From assembly GCA_050330975.1 (NCBI GenBank), contig JBHJHK010000272.1:1-15842 (forward strand): a DNA stretch of 15,842 nt, read 5' to 3'. Numbering within the stretch: the stretch's first letter is position 1; each line of letters starts with the position of its first letter. Position numbers and translations under genes: made by a program. This document shows, piece by piece, positions 1 to 6,987 of the stretch. This DNA comes from JBHJHK01 sp050330975. GTDB taxonomy: Bacteria > Pseudomonadota > Gammaproteobacteria > Competibacterales > Competibacteraceae. The notes below the pieces were generated by a model that searched no databases, was not told the origin of the DNA, and saw only the letters and a list, made by a program, of their open reading frames with translations.

Positions 1-225
1 CACCACTACCTCCAGCTCTCCTATGTCGATTTTGAAACCGCCATGGAGGAAGTTCTCAGCCACCCCGGCCAGGCCTACCAAGCCCAAGTCAAAGAGCTCT
101 ATACCATGGGCCTTTACTTGGCACGGCAAAAGTACCGCTACCTCCGATACGCCTACCTCACCTTCCTCATGGGTATCACCACGGGGCCATTGCTCGTGGC
201 TATCACCCTGGCCCTCGAGGCCTGA
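1..225 (+). CDS. C-terminal end of a Pycsar-effector-like (DUF5706/PycTM) membrane protein, 5' truncated
   Basis: The frame is open from base 1 and ends at TGA 223-225, leaving 74 residues with no N-terminus. The visible part has the pattern I recall for the C-terminus of DUF5706/PycTM proteins: a Y-x-D-F-x-x-A-M-E-E-V-L helix, an 'AQVKELYTMGLYLARQKYRY' helix, and an 'LRYAYLTFLMG' stretch leading into a final transmembrane helix ('GPLLVAITLALEA'). In this family the domain is membrane embedded. Some members are effectors activated by cyclic pyrimidine nucleotides in Pycsar anti-phage defence, while others carry an N-terminal HD phosphohydrolase domain with an unrelated or unknown role. The part that would tell these apart (upstream TM helices, an HD domain, a neighbouring PycC cyclase) lies left of the window. 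The family call rests on remembered pattern similarity, not a search. The coding call itself is strong. An internal ATG at 43 exists, but the conserved pattern begins upstream of it. Confidence 0.7.
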   Translation, partial: HHYLQLSYVDFETAMEEVLSHPGQAYQAQVKELYTMGLYLARQKYRYLRYAYLTFLMGITTGPLLVAITLALEA

Positions 226-252
226 CCGGCCGGCACTCCCACCCCCAAATCC

Positions 253-474
253 TCAACACAGCCGCCGGCGAATGGCCTGGACCAATTGCTCGCGGTCCAT
301 CCGGCTGCGGCCAGCGATGTCCATCCGCCGCGCCCGGCGGCGCAGTTCCCGCAGGGACAGGGTCGCTAAGTCGCCATTGCGCCTCCCACCACTGGGGGCC
401 TGGCGAAGGTCGGGGGGATTGGGGGGCCTTGGGGGGGACCGGCGCGGGTCCTGGACAAACCACTTGGCAGACAT
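253..474 (-). CDS. small Rho N-terminal-domain-like protein
   Basis: This is a 73-residue ORF with a GGAGAAA Shine-Dalgarno sequence at 479-485, about 7 bases before the ATG, which supports it as a real gene. Residues 1-10 are MSAKWFVQDP. Residues 11-34 are a basic, proline-rich linker (SPPRPPNPPD). Residues 36-72 form two predicted helices with the L-x-x-L-S-L-R-E-L-R-x-x-A-R and M-D-R-E-Q-L-V-Q-A-I-R-R-R patterns typical of the Rho_N (SAP-like) helix-extension-helix fold. In transcription terminator Rho this subdomain precedes the RNA-binding domain. Stand-alone small proteins carrying it are common in bacteria and mostly uncharacterised, with nucleic-acid binding the usual inference. The gene converges on the PycTM-like gene with only 27 bases between stops. 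The linker is encoded by long C runs (G runs on the plus strand). Confidence 0.6.
   Translation of the reverse strand: MSAKWFVQDPRRSPPRPPNPPDLRQAPSGGRRNGDLATLSLRELRRRARRMDIAGRSRMDREQLVQAIRRRLC
412..448 (+). repeat. G-tract cluster, potential G-quadruplex
   Basis: The plus strand shows G6-att-G6-cctt-G7, then after a short gap GGcgcGGG. Four guanine tracts with short loops fit a G-quadruplex motif. The tract lies inside the 5' part of the minus-strand Rho_N-like gene, where it encodes the Pro-rich linker, so the G-rich strand is the template strand of that gene. Whether it folds is not known. Confidence 0.45.
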
Positions 475-597
475 GGCCTTTCTCCGTCGTTGGGGGATGC
501 AGTAACAGGCTCGTACATTCCGGAGATTAATCTATACATTCCATGAACACCATAGACACTCGAGGCCAAAAAAGGCGCCACTCTTTCAAAAAATTTA

Positions 598-610
598 TAC
601 AATTATTGTA
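598..610. other. AT-rich inverted repeat in the 475-613 intergenic region
   Basis: TACAAT-T-ATTGTA is a perfect odd palindrome sitting just past the amidase stop, beside a T/A-rich stretch, in otherwise GC-rich DNA. The centre is too short for a normal terminator loop. It could be an operator, or part of the promoter region of the Rho_N-like gene. A TATAGAT box on the minus strand (around 530) might be a -10 for that gene, but no convincing -35 was seen. The rest of 475-613 holds no supportable gene. Confidence 0.3.
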
Positions 611-613
611 CGA

Positions 614-2023
614 TCATGCCATACGGCGCGGAGCATCGGGCAGACTCCAGGGCTTAGCCCCCGCGAGGGCCTGGGCGGCCCGCAACACGAGGGCGTCGTC
701 ATGGCGGGGGCCGACGATCTGTAGACCCACGGGTAACCCCGCCGTCGTCAACCCGCAGGGCACGGAACAGGCGGGGTGTTGGCTCAAGTTGAAGGGGTAG
801 CTAAAGGGGGTCCAGTCGGTCCAACGGGTCATGGTGGCGTTGGGAACCTCGCAGTCGACGGCAAAGGCGGCAATGGGAACCGCCGGGGTGAGGAGGGCGT
901 CGTAGCGGGTCAACAATCGATCGATTTGCAGCCCCAAGGCCCCCCGGCGTTCCACGGCCTTGAGGTAGTCCATGAGGCCAAAGGTGGCCCCCAGGGCGGC
1001 CACCTCCTGGAGCCCTGGATCCAGTTGCTGGCGCACAAGGGGGTTCATAGGCCCCACTACAGCGGCCGCCCCGGCGTACCAGTGGTAGCGAAATATCTCG
1101 GCCACATCCCCCCAATCCACCGCCACTCGTTCTACCTGGGCCCCCAGATCCGCCAATACTTCCACCGCCTGGGCCACGGCTTGGGCCACAGGGGCGGCCA
1201 CGGGGTGTCCCCCCAAGTCGGGGCTAAAGGCCAACCGCAACCCCGCCACACCCCGGGCCAGACCCACTCGGTAGTCGCGGCCATCAAAGGGCAGGGCCAA
1301 GCCGTCCCGATGGTCGGGTTGGGCCATGACCGTGAGCATCAAGGCGGCGTCTTCCACGGTGCGGGTCAAGGGCCCCAAATGGGCCACGGTACCAAAGGGA
1401 CTCAAGGGGTAGGCCGGCACTCGGCCAAAGCTGGGTTTTAAGCCCACGACCCCGGTGAAGGCCGCCGGGATGCGGATGGAACCGCCGCCGTCGGTGCCCA
1501 GGTGGAGGGCCCCCATGCCCAGGGCTGCGGCGACGGCGGCACCACCGCTGCTCCCCCCCGGGGTGAGAGCGACGTTCCAGGGGTTGCGAGTGGTGCCGGT
1601 GAGGGGGCTGTCGGTGACGGCCTTCCAGCCGAACTCGGGGGTGGTGGTCTTGCCCACCAACACGGCGCCTTGCTCCCGCAACCGCGCCACCGCCGGGGCG
1701 TCCTCTTCCCAAGGCCCCGCGGGATCCACCGTGGGGCTCCCCCGGCGGGTGGGCCAGCCTTTGGTGAGGATCACGTCTTTGATGGTGGTGGGCACCCCGT
1801 CCACCAACCCTTTGGGCTGCCCCTGGAACCAGCGGGCCTCGGCGGCCTTGGCCTGGGTCTTGGCCCCGTCAATGTCCACCAGACAAAAGGCGTTGACCTG
1901 GGGATCCAGGGCCTCGATGTGGGCCAAAACGGCGTCGGTCACCTCCACCGGGGACAAGGTACGGCGGCGGTAGTGGACCAGGAGTTCGGCGGCGGATAGA
2001 CGAGGGAGGGCGGTGTCGTACAT
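614..2023 (-). CDS. amidase-signature family hydrolase
   Basis: The product is a 469-residue cytoplasmic enzyme of the amidase signature family, which hydrolyses C-N amide bonds with a Ser-cisSer-Lys triad. The triad is visible as Lys82 (in TTIKDV), Ser158 (in PGGSSGG) and Ser182 (in GTDGGGSIRIP). The 24-residue spacing between the two serines is the family norm. The length also fits a full AS domain. The start was set at the ATG at 2023 because GAGAGG lies 9 bases upstream and the protein then begins MYDTALPRLSAAEL, a usual N-terminus for these enzymes. Longer frames (ATG at 2059, or the open frame to 2155) lack an SD, and the longest one overlaps the divergent methyltransferase start. No GatB or GatC gene is nearby, so it is more likely a general amidase than the GatA subunit of the tRNA amidotransferase. 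The substrate cannot be told. Confidence 0.9.
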   Translation of the reverse strand: MYDTALPRLSAAELLVHYRRRTLSPVEVTDAVLAHIEALDPQVNAFCLVDIDGAKTQAKAAEARWFQGQPKGLVDGVPTTIKDVILTKGWPTRRGSPTVDPAGPWEEDAPAVARLREQGAVLVGKTTTPEFGWKAVTDSPLTGTTRNPWNVALTPGGSSGGAAVAAALGMGALHLGTDGGGSIRIPAAFTGVVGLKPSFGRVPAYPLSPFGTVAHLGPLTRTVEDAALMLTVMAQPDHRDGLALPFDGRDYRVGLARGVAGLRLAFSPDLGGHPVAAPVAQAVAQAVEVLADLGAQVERVAVDWGDVAEIFRYHWYAGAAAVVGPMNPLVRQQLDPGLQEVAALGATFGLMDYLKAVERRGALGLQIDRLLTRYDALLTPAVPIAAFAVDCEVPNATMTRWTDWTPFSYPFNLSQHPACSVPCGLTTAGLPVGLQIVGPRHDDALVLRAAQALAGAKPWSLPDAPRRMA

Positions 2024-2067
2024 GGGCAAGGGCCTCTCGGGCTTGGAATGGGTTACCATGGTCGCCA

Positions 2068-2075
2068 AGTATAGT
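2068..2075. promoter_or_regulatory. possible shared -10 element between the divergent amidase and methyltransferase genes
   Basis: AGTATAGT reads TATACT on the minus strand (toward the amidase) and TATAGT on the plus strand (toward the methyltransferase). It is the only AT-rich box in the 119-base divergent gap. No -35 at standard spacing is evident on either strand, so this is a weak candidate. Confidence 0.2.
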
Positions 2076-2142
2076 GACTCGCCAAGGGGCTCCCGGTCGT
2101 CCGCCTTGAATGCCCTTCCCCAACGCAACCCCTGAGCTGGCC

Positions 2143-2766
2143 ATGGACACCCCACATTCTGCCGACCACCGGCTCTACTACCCCGCCACCCAAAGAAACC
2201 GCGACCCCATTTTGGGGGTGCTCAAAGCCGTTTTGCCCCCCCAGGGGACGGTGTTGGAGTTGGCCGCCGGCAGTGGCGAACACGCCGTTTACTTCGCCCC
2301 CCGCTTTCCCCGACTGCAATGGCTACCCAGCGACCCCGATTCGAGGGCCCGGGAAAGCATCGACGCCTGGCGGCAGAGCGAGGGGGTGGCCAATGTGGCC
2401 AAGGCCTTGGCCCTGGCGGCGGAGGACCGCCCGTGGCCGGCGAACGACCTCGCCGCCGTGGTGGCCGTCAACGTGCTCCACGTCGCCCCGTGGTCCACCA
2501 CCGAGGGACTGTTGGCCGGGGCCGCCCGCCACTTGATCCCCGGTGGCGTGTTGTACCTCTACGGGCCCTTTGCCGTGGACGGCCACCACACCTCCCCAGG
2601 CAATGCCGAGTTCGACGCCAGTCTGCGCCGGCAAAATCCGGCGTTGGGCCTTAGAGACACCCGCGACGTCACGGCAAAGGCCGAGGACTTTGGCTTGATC
2701 CTCGAGGCGTCGATCCCCATGCCCGCCAACAACCTCTCCCTGGTGTGGCGGCGACCCCCACATTGA
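2143..2766 (+). CDS. DUF938-family class I SAM-dependent methyltransferase
   Basis: The protein has 207 residues. Its N-terminus (YYPATQRNRDPILGVLKAVL) is the hallmark opening of the DUF938 family. Next comes a Rossmann SAM-binding motif I at residues 39-46 (E-L-A-A-G-S-G-E). An acidic S-D-P-D segment near residues 63-66 matches the end of strand beta2, and N-V-L-H-V near residues 110-114 matches the post-II region. Family length is about 200 residues, so it looks complete. The substrate of the family is not established to my knowledge. The ATG at 2143 was chosen because the family motif follows about 13 residues later. A second in-frame ATG at 2110 is possible, and neither has a strong SD. 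The gene diverges from the amidase and is followed by two hairpins. Confidence 0.85.
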   Translation: MDTPHSADHRLYYPATQRNRDPILGVLKAVLPPQGTVLELAAGSGEHAVYFAPRFPRLQWLPSDPDSRARESIDAWRQSEGVANVAKALALAAEDRPWPANDLAAVVAVNVLHVAPWSTTEGLLAGAARHLIPGGVLYLYGPFAVDGHHTSPGNAEFDASLRRQNPALGLRDTRDVTAKAEDFGLILEASIPMPANNLSLVWRRPPH

Positions 2767-2769
2767 AAC

Positions 2770-2825
2770 TGGACCCCTGAGGGTCTAGCCTTTGCCCCGA
2801 TGGTGGGTGGGAACGGATCCCACCC
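2770..2825 (+). terminator. two tandem stem-loops between the methyltransferase gene and potD
   Basis: The first hairpin at 2772-2785 pairs GACCC with GGGTC around a CTGA loop, extendable by a G-T and a T-A pair to 2770-2787. The second at 2805-2825 is a perfect 8-bp stem, GGGTGGGA with TCCCACCC around a 5-base loop, followed by only a short T run (CCTTT). They may terminate the methyltransferase transcript. Because they sit 55-95 bases before the potD start, they could also act as a leader structure or attenuator for the pot operon. The missing long U tract keeps confidence moderate. Confidence 0.45.
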
Positions 2826-2879
2826 CCTTTCCCCGTGGATTTTGCGGCTACCGACGCCGTCCACCAGGAGTAAAGCCCT

Positions 2880-3950
2880 ATGTTGCACCGGTTTCGCCCC
2901 AGTCGCCGTCGTTTTCTCCAGCAGTCGACCACCGCTGGCCTCGGCCTGTCGCTGTTGCCGCGCCTCACCCTGGCCCAGGAGCCCAACCAGCTCAATTTCT
3001 ACAACTGGGACACCTACATCGGCGAAGATACCCTGGCGAATTTCAAGGATGCCACGGGTATCGAGGTCACCATGGACCTATTTGCCGACAACGAGGAGCT
3101 GTTTGCCAAGCTGCGAGGCGGCAATCCCGGCTACGATGTGATCGTCCCCACCAACGACTTTGTGGAGCGCATGATCCAGGCGGACATGCTCATGCCGTTG
3201 GACCGGAGCAAGATTCCCAATTTCGCCAACCTCTCCCCCACTTTCCAGAAGGCCGAGTTCGACCCGGGCCGCCAACACAGCATGCCCTACATGTGGGGCA
3301 CCATCGGCATCGGCTACCGCAAGTCCCGGGTGGACGGGGTACCCGACAGCTGGAAGTGGCTCCTCGATTCCGACCAGTACTCCGGGCGCATCGCCCTCCT
3401 CGGCGAGGCCCGGGCCATCTTCCAGTCGGCATTTAAATACTTGGGTGCCTCCCTCAACAGCACCGACGAAGCCCTGTTGAAGCGAGCTGAGGAAATGCTC
3501 ATCGCCCAAAAACCCCATATCAAGGCGTTCGCCGAGGACAACGGCCAGGACCTGCTGTTGTCGGGGGAGGTAGACCTCACCATGGAGTGGAGCGGCGACA
3601 TCCTCCAGGTCATGGCCGAAGACGACGACTTGGGCTATGTGATCCCCCAAGAGGGGGGAGAGCTGTGGCAGGACTGTTTAGCCATCCCCAAGGGCGCCCC
3701 CCACCCCGACAACGCCCACCGCTTTATCAACTACTTGTTGGACGCCCAGGTGGGGGCCGAGATCGCCGACTTCATCCGCTATGGCACCCCCAATGCCGCC
3801 GCCCTAGAGCACTTGCCCGCGGACTACCGCAACAACCCGGCCATCTTTCCCTCCGACGAGGTCCTAGAGCGCTGTGAGGTCTCGGTGTTCAAGGGCCCCG
3901 ACTTCCAGCGCCTCCTCGACGAAGCCTGGACTCGGGTCCAGGCGGCCTAA
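2880..3950 (+). CDS. potD: polyamine ABC transporter periplasmic substrate-binding protein
   Basis: The product is a 356-residue extracytoplasmic binding protein that delivers spermidine or putrescine to the PotBC permease. The N-terminus has a Tat-like signal: twin arginine motif S-R-R-R-F-L-Q at residues 8-14, a hydrophobic stretch, and likely cleavage near residues 32-33 (LTLA-Q). The mature start (NQLNFYNWDTYI) is typical of PotD/PotF. Residues matching E. coli PotD polyamine contacts are visible: Trp43 (YNWDTY), a Glu in LGEARAIF (176), Trp237 (MEWSGD), and Trp263 with Asp265 in EGGELWQDCLAIP. AGGAG at 2866-2870, 9 bases before the ATG, supports the start. It opens a potD-B-C-A operon. 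Exact substrate preference cannot be called. Confidence 0.93.
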   Translation: MLHRFRPSRRRFLQQSTTAGLGLSLLPRLTLAQEPNQLNFYNWDTYIGEDTLANFKDATGIEVTMDLFADNEELFAKLRGGNPGYDVIVPTNDFVERMIQADMLMPLDRSKIPNFANLSPTFQKAEFDPGRQHSMPYMWGTIGIGYRKSRVDGVPDSWKWLLDSDQYSGRIALLGEARAIFQSAFKYLGASLNSTDEALLKRAEEMLIAQKPHIKAFAEDNGQDLLLSGEVDLTMEWSGDILQVMAEDDDLGYVIPQEGGELWQDCLAIPKGAPHPDNAHRFINYLLDAQVGAEIADFIRYGTPNAAALEHLPADYRNNPAIFPSDEVLERCEVSVFKGPDFQRLLDEAWTRVQAA

Positions 3951-3967
3951 GCGTTTGCCCTTGTCCC

Positions 3968-4942
3968 TTGACCGCGCCGTCGACGCCCCCGTCATCCGCC
4001 GCTGAGCCCCCGCCGGCGCCCTCAAGGCCCCTCCGCCGCTTTCCCTGGGCCGCCGCCATCTTCGCCGTGCCCCCCACGGCGTGGCTATTGGCGTTTTTCC
4101 TGCTGCCCTTGGGGCTGGTGTGGGTGATGAGCTTTGGCGAGCCCCGGGGGCTGGTGGATATCGACATCACCGGCACCCTGGATAACTACGACCGGGCGTT
4201 GGATCCGCTGTACCTGCAGATCTTCGCCCGCTCGTTTTGGATCGCAGGCCTCGCCACCTCGATTTGCCTATTGGTGGGGTTTCCCGTGGCCTTGACCATC
4301 AGCCACGCCTCCCCCCGCTGGAAGACGGTGCTGTTGGTGTTGGTCATCCTGCCGTTTTGGACCAACCTGCTCATCCGCACCTACGCCCTCATCGCCGTGT
4401 TGCGGGGGCGGGGTTACGTCAATTTCAGCTTGGAATGGCTGTGGAACCGGGCCAACGAGTTCCTCAACATCCTGGGCCTTGGCCACTACCAGTTGTTGGG
4501 GACGCGCTTTCAGCCCTTGGAAATCCTCTACACCGACACCGCTGTGGTCATCGGCCTGGTCTACGTCCACCTGCCGTTTATGATTTTTCCCCTCTACGCC
4601 GCCCTAGAGCGCATGGATCGGTCCTATGTGGAGGCCAGCTTGGATCTCGGAGCCAGCCAATTGCGGACCTTCTTCGCCGTGGTGGTGCCCCTGGCCATGC
4701 CGGGGATCATCGCCGGGCTCATCATCACGTTTATTCCCACCCTGGGGTCCTACCTCACCCCAGACCTGTTGGGGGGGCCCAGTAGCCAGATGATCGCCAA
4801 TGTCATCGAACGCCAGTTCAAAGATGCCAACGACTGGCCCTTTGGCGCCGCTTTGTCGTTTTTGCTCATGTATTTGACCTTCTTCGCCCTGGCGTTGCGG
4901 GCCCTTCTCTCCCGCCGCCCGGGGCTGGAGACGGGGCGATGA
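3968..4942 (+). CDS. potB: polyamine ABC transporter permease, PotB/PotH type
   Basis: This is an inner-membrane subunit with about six TM helices (roughly residues 28-50, 88-110, 119-142, 192-214, 242-262, 295-315). Marks of the family are 'PFWTNLLIRTYA' (residues 129-140) and the EAA loop 'EASLDLGAS' (222-230), which docks onto the ATPase. The loop is followed by the PGIIAG helix and TLGSYLTPDLLGG. Length is 324 residues if the TTG at 3968 is used, 17 bases after the potD stop. The SD there is weak and no ATG precedes the first TM helix, so the exact start is uncertain; the first 24 residues are Pro-rich and may be dispensable. The stop overlaps the potC start by 4 bases (ATGA 4939-4942). 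Confidence 0.92.
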   Translation: MTAPSTPPSSAAEPPPAPSRPLRRFPWAAAIFAVPPTAWLLAFFLLPLGLVWVMSFGEPRGLVDIDITGTLDNYDRALDPLYLQIFARSFWIAGLATSICLLVGFPVALTISHASPRWKTVLLVLVILPFWTNLLIRTYALIAVLRGRGYVNFSLEWLWNRANEFLNILGLGHYQLLGTRFQPLEILYTDTAVVIGLVYVHLPFMIFPLYAALERMDRSYVEASLDLGASQLRTFFAVVVPLAMPGIIAGLIITFIPTLGSYLTPDLLGGPSSQMIANVIERQFKDANDWPFGAALSFLLMYLTFFALALRALLSRRPGLETGR

Positions 4943-5778
4943 GGGGGGCGCGGCGCCGTCCGAGCCCCACGGCCTTTGGCCACCAGTGGTGGGTGCGGGG
5001 GGTGCTGTTGGCCACCTTTGTGTTCCTCTACGCCCCCATCATTACCCTCATCGCCTACAGTTTTAACGACAGCCGGCGCAACATCGTCTGGCGGGGTTTT
5101 ACCTTTAAATACTACGAGCGGGCCTGGAACAACTCGAGCCTGGTGGAGGCGTTTGTCAATTCGTTGACCATCGCCCTGGTGAGCACCGTGGTGAGCGTGA
5201 TCTTGGCCACCTTGGTGGCGCTTTTCTTGGAGCGGGTGCGCTTTAGAGCCCGCCCCCTCTACGAAGGGGCCTTGGCATTGCCCATTGTGGTGCCGGAGAT
5301 CTGTATGGGGGTGGCGATGTTGGTGTTCTTCAGCCGCATCGGTTGGCCCCACGACTTGCCTTGGCCATTCTCCCTGGGGGCCATCACCATCGCCCACATT
5401 TCCTTTAGCTTTCCCTTTGCGGCAGTGGTGATCCGCGCCCGCCTCGCAGGCTTCAACCGGGAGTGGGAGGAGGCGGCCCGGGATCTGGGGGCCTCCACCT
5501 TCCAGGTCATACGAGACGTGGTGTTGCCGTTTTTGCGCCCCGCCCTCATCGCCGGGGCCCTGTTGGCCTTTACCCTGTCCCTGGACGATTTTGTCATCAC
5601 CTTTTTCACCTCGGGACCCAACACGGTGACGTTTCCCATCAAAGTCTATTCCATGGTGCGGTTTTCCGTGACCCCCGAAGTCAACGCCGCCTCGACGATC
5701 CTCATCATCATCACTGTGGCCCTTACCCTGGTGGCGTTGAGCTTCCAGGGCCGAAGCTCCCTGGTTAAATCACCGTGA
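4939..5778 (+). CDS. potC: polyamine ABC transporter permease, PotC/PotI type
   Basis: This is the second permease subunit, 279 residues. TM segments lie near residues 20-41, 73-96, 113-133, 147-165, 200-223 and 250-268. The EAA loop is 'EEAARDLGAS' (177-186), and the family-specific 'LSLDDFVITFF' lies at 213-223. 'YAPIITLIAYSFND' in the first helix is also typical of PotC. The ATG start overlaps the potB TGA (ATGA), implying translational coupling. The end overlaps the potA start in GTGA. Confidence 0.93.
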   Translation: MRGARRRPSPTAFGHQWWVRGVLLATFVFLYAPIITLIAYSFNDSRRNIVWRGFTFKYYERAWNNSSLVEAFVNSLTIALVSTVVSVILATLVALFLERVRFRARPLYEGALALPIVVPEICMGVAMLVFFSRIGWPHDLPWPFSLGAITIAHISFSFPFAAVVIRARLAGFNREWEEAARDLGASTFQVIRDVVLPFLRPALIAGALLAFTLSLDDFVITFFTSGPNTVTFPIKVYSMVRFSVTPEVNAASTILIIITVALTLVALSFQGRSSLVKSP

Positions 5779-6956
5779 ATACCGCCTCAGAGAGATCCAT
5801 GGGCGCCCGGGCCCTCGGGGATACCCCCGCTGTAGACACCACTGAACCCCGGGGCGAACCCCTGCTGCACCTGGCCGGCGTCACCAAGCATTTTGGCCCC
5901 CATGTGGCCGTGGACGACGTATCATTGGCCATCTACCCCGGGGAACTATTTGCCCTGCTGGGGCCCTCGGGCTGTGGCAAAACCACCTTGTTGCGGCTGC
6001 TAGCCGGCTTTGAATACCCCAGCCACGGGGTGATCCACATGGACGGCGTGGACGTCAGCGACGTTCCCCCCAATCGCCGCCCGGTGAACATGGTATTTCA
6101 GTCCTACGCCACCTTTCCCCACATGAGCGTGGCGGACAACGTGGCCTACGGCCTCAAGGTGAGCGGCACCCCGAGTGCTGAGATCAAACAGCGGGTGGCG
6201 GAGGCCTTGGCGTTGGTACAGCTCCAGGGGTTAGAGCGCCGCCGTCCCGACCAGCTCTCCGGCGGCCAGCGCCAACGGGTAGCCTTGGCCCGGGCGTTGG
6301 TCAAGCGCCCCAAGGTGCTACTCCTCGACGAGCCCTTGTCGGCCTTGGATGCCAAACTGCGGGAGGCCATGCAACTGGAGCTGGTTCACCTCCAGCGCAC
6401 CGTGGGCACCACCTTTGTGGTGGTCACCCACGATCAAAACGAAGCCCTGTCCATGGCGAGCCGCATCGCCGTCATGGACAAAGGCCGGGTGCTCCAGGTG
6501 GCCTCCCCCAGGACCCTCTACGAGGCCCCCAACTGTCGGTTTGTGGCCGATTTTATCGGCAAGATCAACGCCTTTACAGGCTCGGTCATCGAGCATGCCG
6601 AGGGTGGCCTCCAAGTGCGGGTGACGGGGCTCAGCCACCGGGGTCACTCGGGGGATTTGACCCTCCCCGCGACGGCGGGGAGCCCAGCCCTCGAGCCCCG
6701 GCAAACCGTGGAGGTGGCGGTGCGCCCTGAAAATGTTCGCCTGGAACGCCAGTGCCCAGACCAGGGTTGGGTCAGCGCCCCGGGCACGGTCGTGGACGTG
6801 GCTTACTACGGCAGCCAGAGCCACGTCTACCTGGACAGCCCCGCGGGATTGGTGGTGGCCCACCTGGGGTCGGAGCACCGCAGTGCCCCCCCCCGGGAAG
6901 GAGAGACCCTGTGGCTCACCTGGCGGCCCGAGGACACCCTGTTGCTCACCGCCTAG
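5775..6956 (+). CDS. potA: polyamine ABC transporter ATP-binding protein
   Basis: This is a cytoplasmic ATPase of 393 residues. The Walker A motif GPSGCGKT is at 63-70, the Q-loop Gln109 is in NMVFQS, the signature LSGGQRQR is at 161-168, Walker B VLLLDEP at 181-187 carries catalytic Glu186, and the switch is His219 in VTHDQ. The C-terminal part from about residue 255 (FIGKINAF onward, including VAVRPENVRL) is the TOBE-type regulatory domain of the Pot/Mal/Fbp subfamily. The GTG start overlaps the potC stop (GTGA 5775-5778). The first 28 residues before the ABC core are an unconserved extension. In E. coli potA comes first, while here it is last. A C9 run lies at 6886-6894 inside the gene. 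Confidence 0.94.
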   Translation: MNTASERSMGARALGDTPAVDTTEPRGEPLLHLAGVTKHFGPHVAVDDVSLAIYPGELFALLGPSGCGKTTLLRLLAGFEYPSHGVIHMDGVDVSDVPPNRRPVNMVFQSYATFPHMSVADNVAYGLKVSGTPSAEIKQRVAEALALVQLQGLERRRPDQLSGGQRQRVALARALVKRPKVLLLDEPLSALDAKLREAMQLELVHLQRTVGTTFVVVTHDQNEALSMASRIAVMDKGRVLQVASPRTLYEAPNCRFVADFIGKINAFTGSVIEHAEGGLQVRVTGLSHRGHSGDLTLPATAGSPALEPRQTVEVAVRPENVRLERQCPDQGWVSAPGTVVDVAYYGSQSHVYLDSPAGLVVAHLGSEHRSAPPREGETLWLTWRPEDTLLLTA

Positions 6957-6980
6957 CCCAGGGGGTGGATCCCAGCTGGG
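6957..6980. terminator. possible hairpin between convergent potA and peroxiredoxin genes
   Basis: CCCAG at 6957-6961 can pair with CTGGG at 6976-6980, and CCCAGCTGGG at 6971-6980 is itself a perfect palindrome. It sits in the 31-base gap between two convergent stops, where a bidirectional terminator would be expected. No U tract is present, so the call is weak. Confidence 0.22.
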
Positions 6981-6987
6981 AGGGGCA

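Noticed and set aside
776..1999. Long plus-strand open frames opposite the amidase
   Set aside because: They are Gly/His/Pro-rich shadows of the catalytic amidase frame, with no domain pattern or SD.
2024..2155. Longer amidase N-terminus (start at 2155 or 2059)
   Set aside because: No SD, and the longer version overlaps the divergent methyltransferase start; family proteins begin near MYDTALP.
3968..4942. A later start for potB inside the first hydrophobic segment
   Set aside because: It would remove TM1, which is conserved in PotB proteins; the TTG at 3968 fits operon spacing better although its SD is weak.
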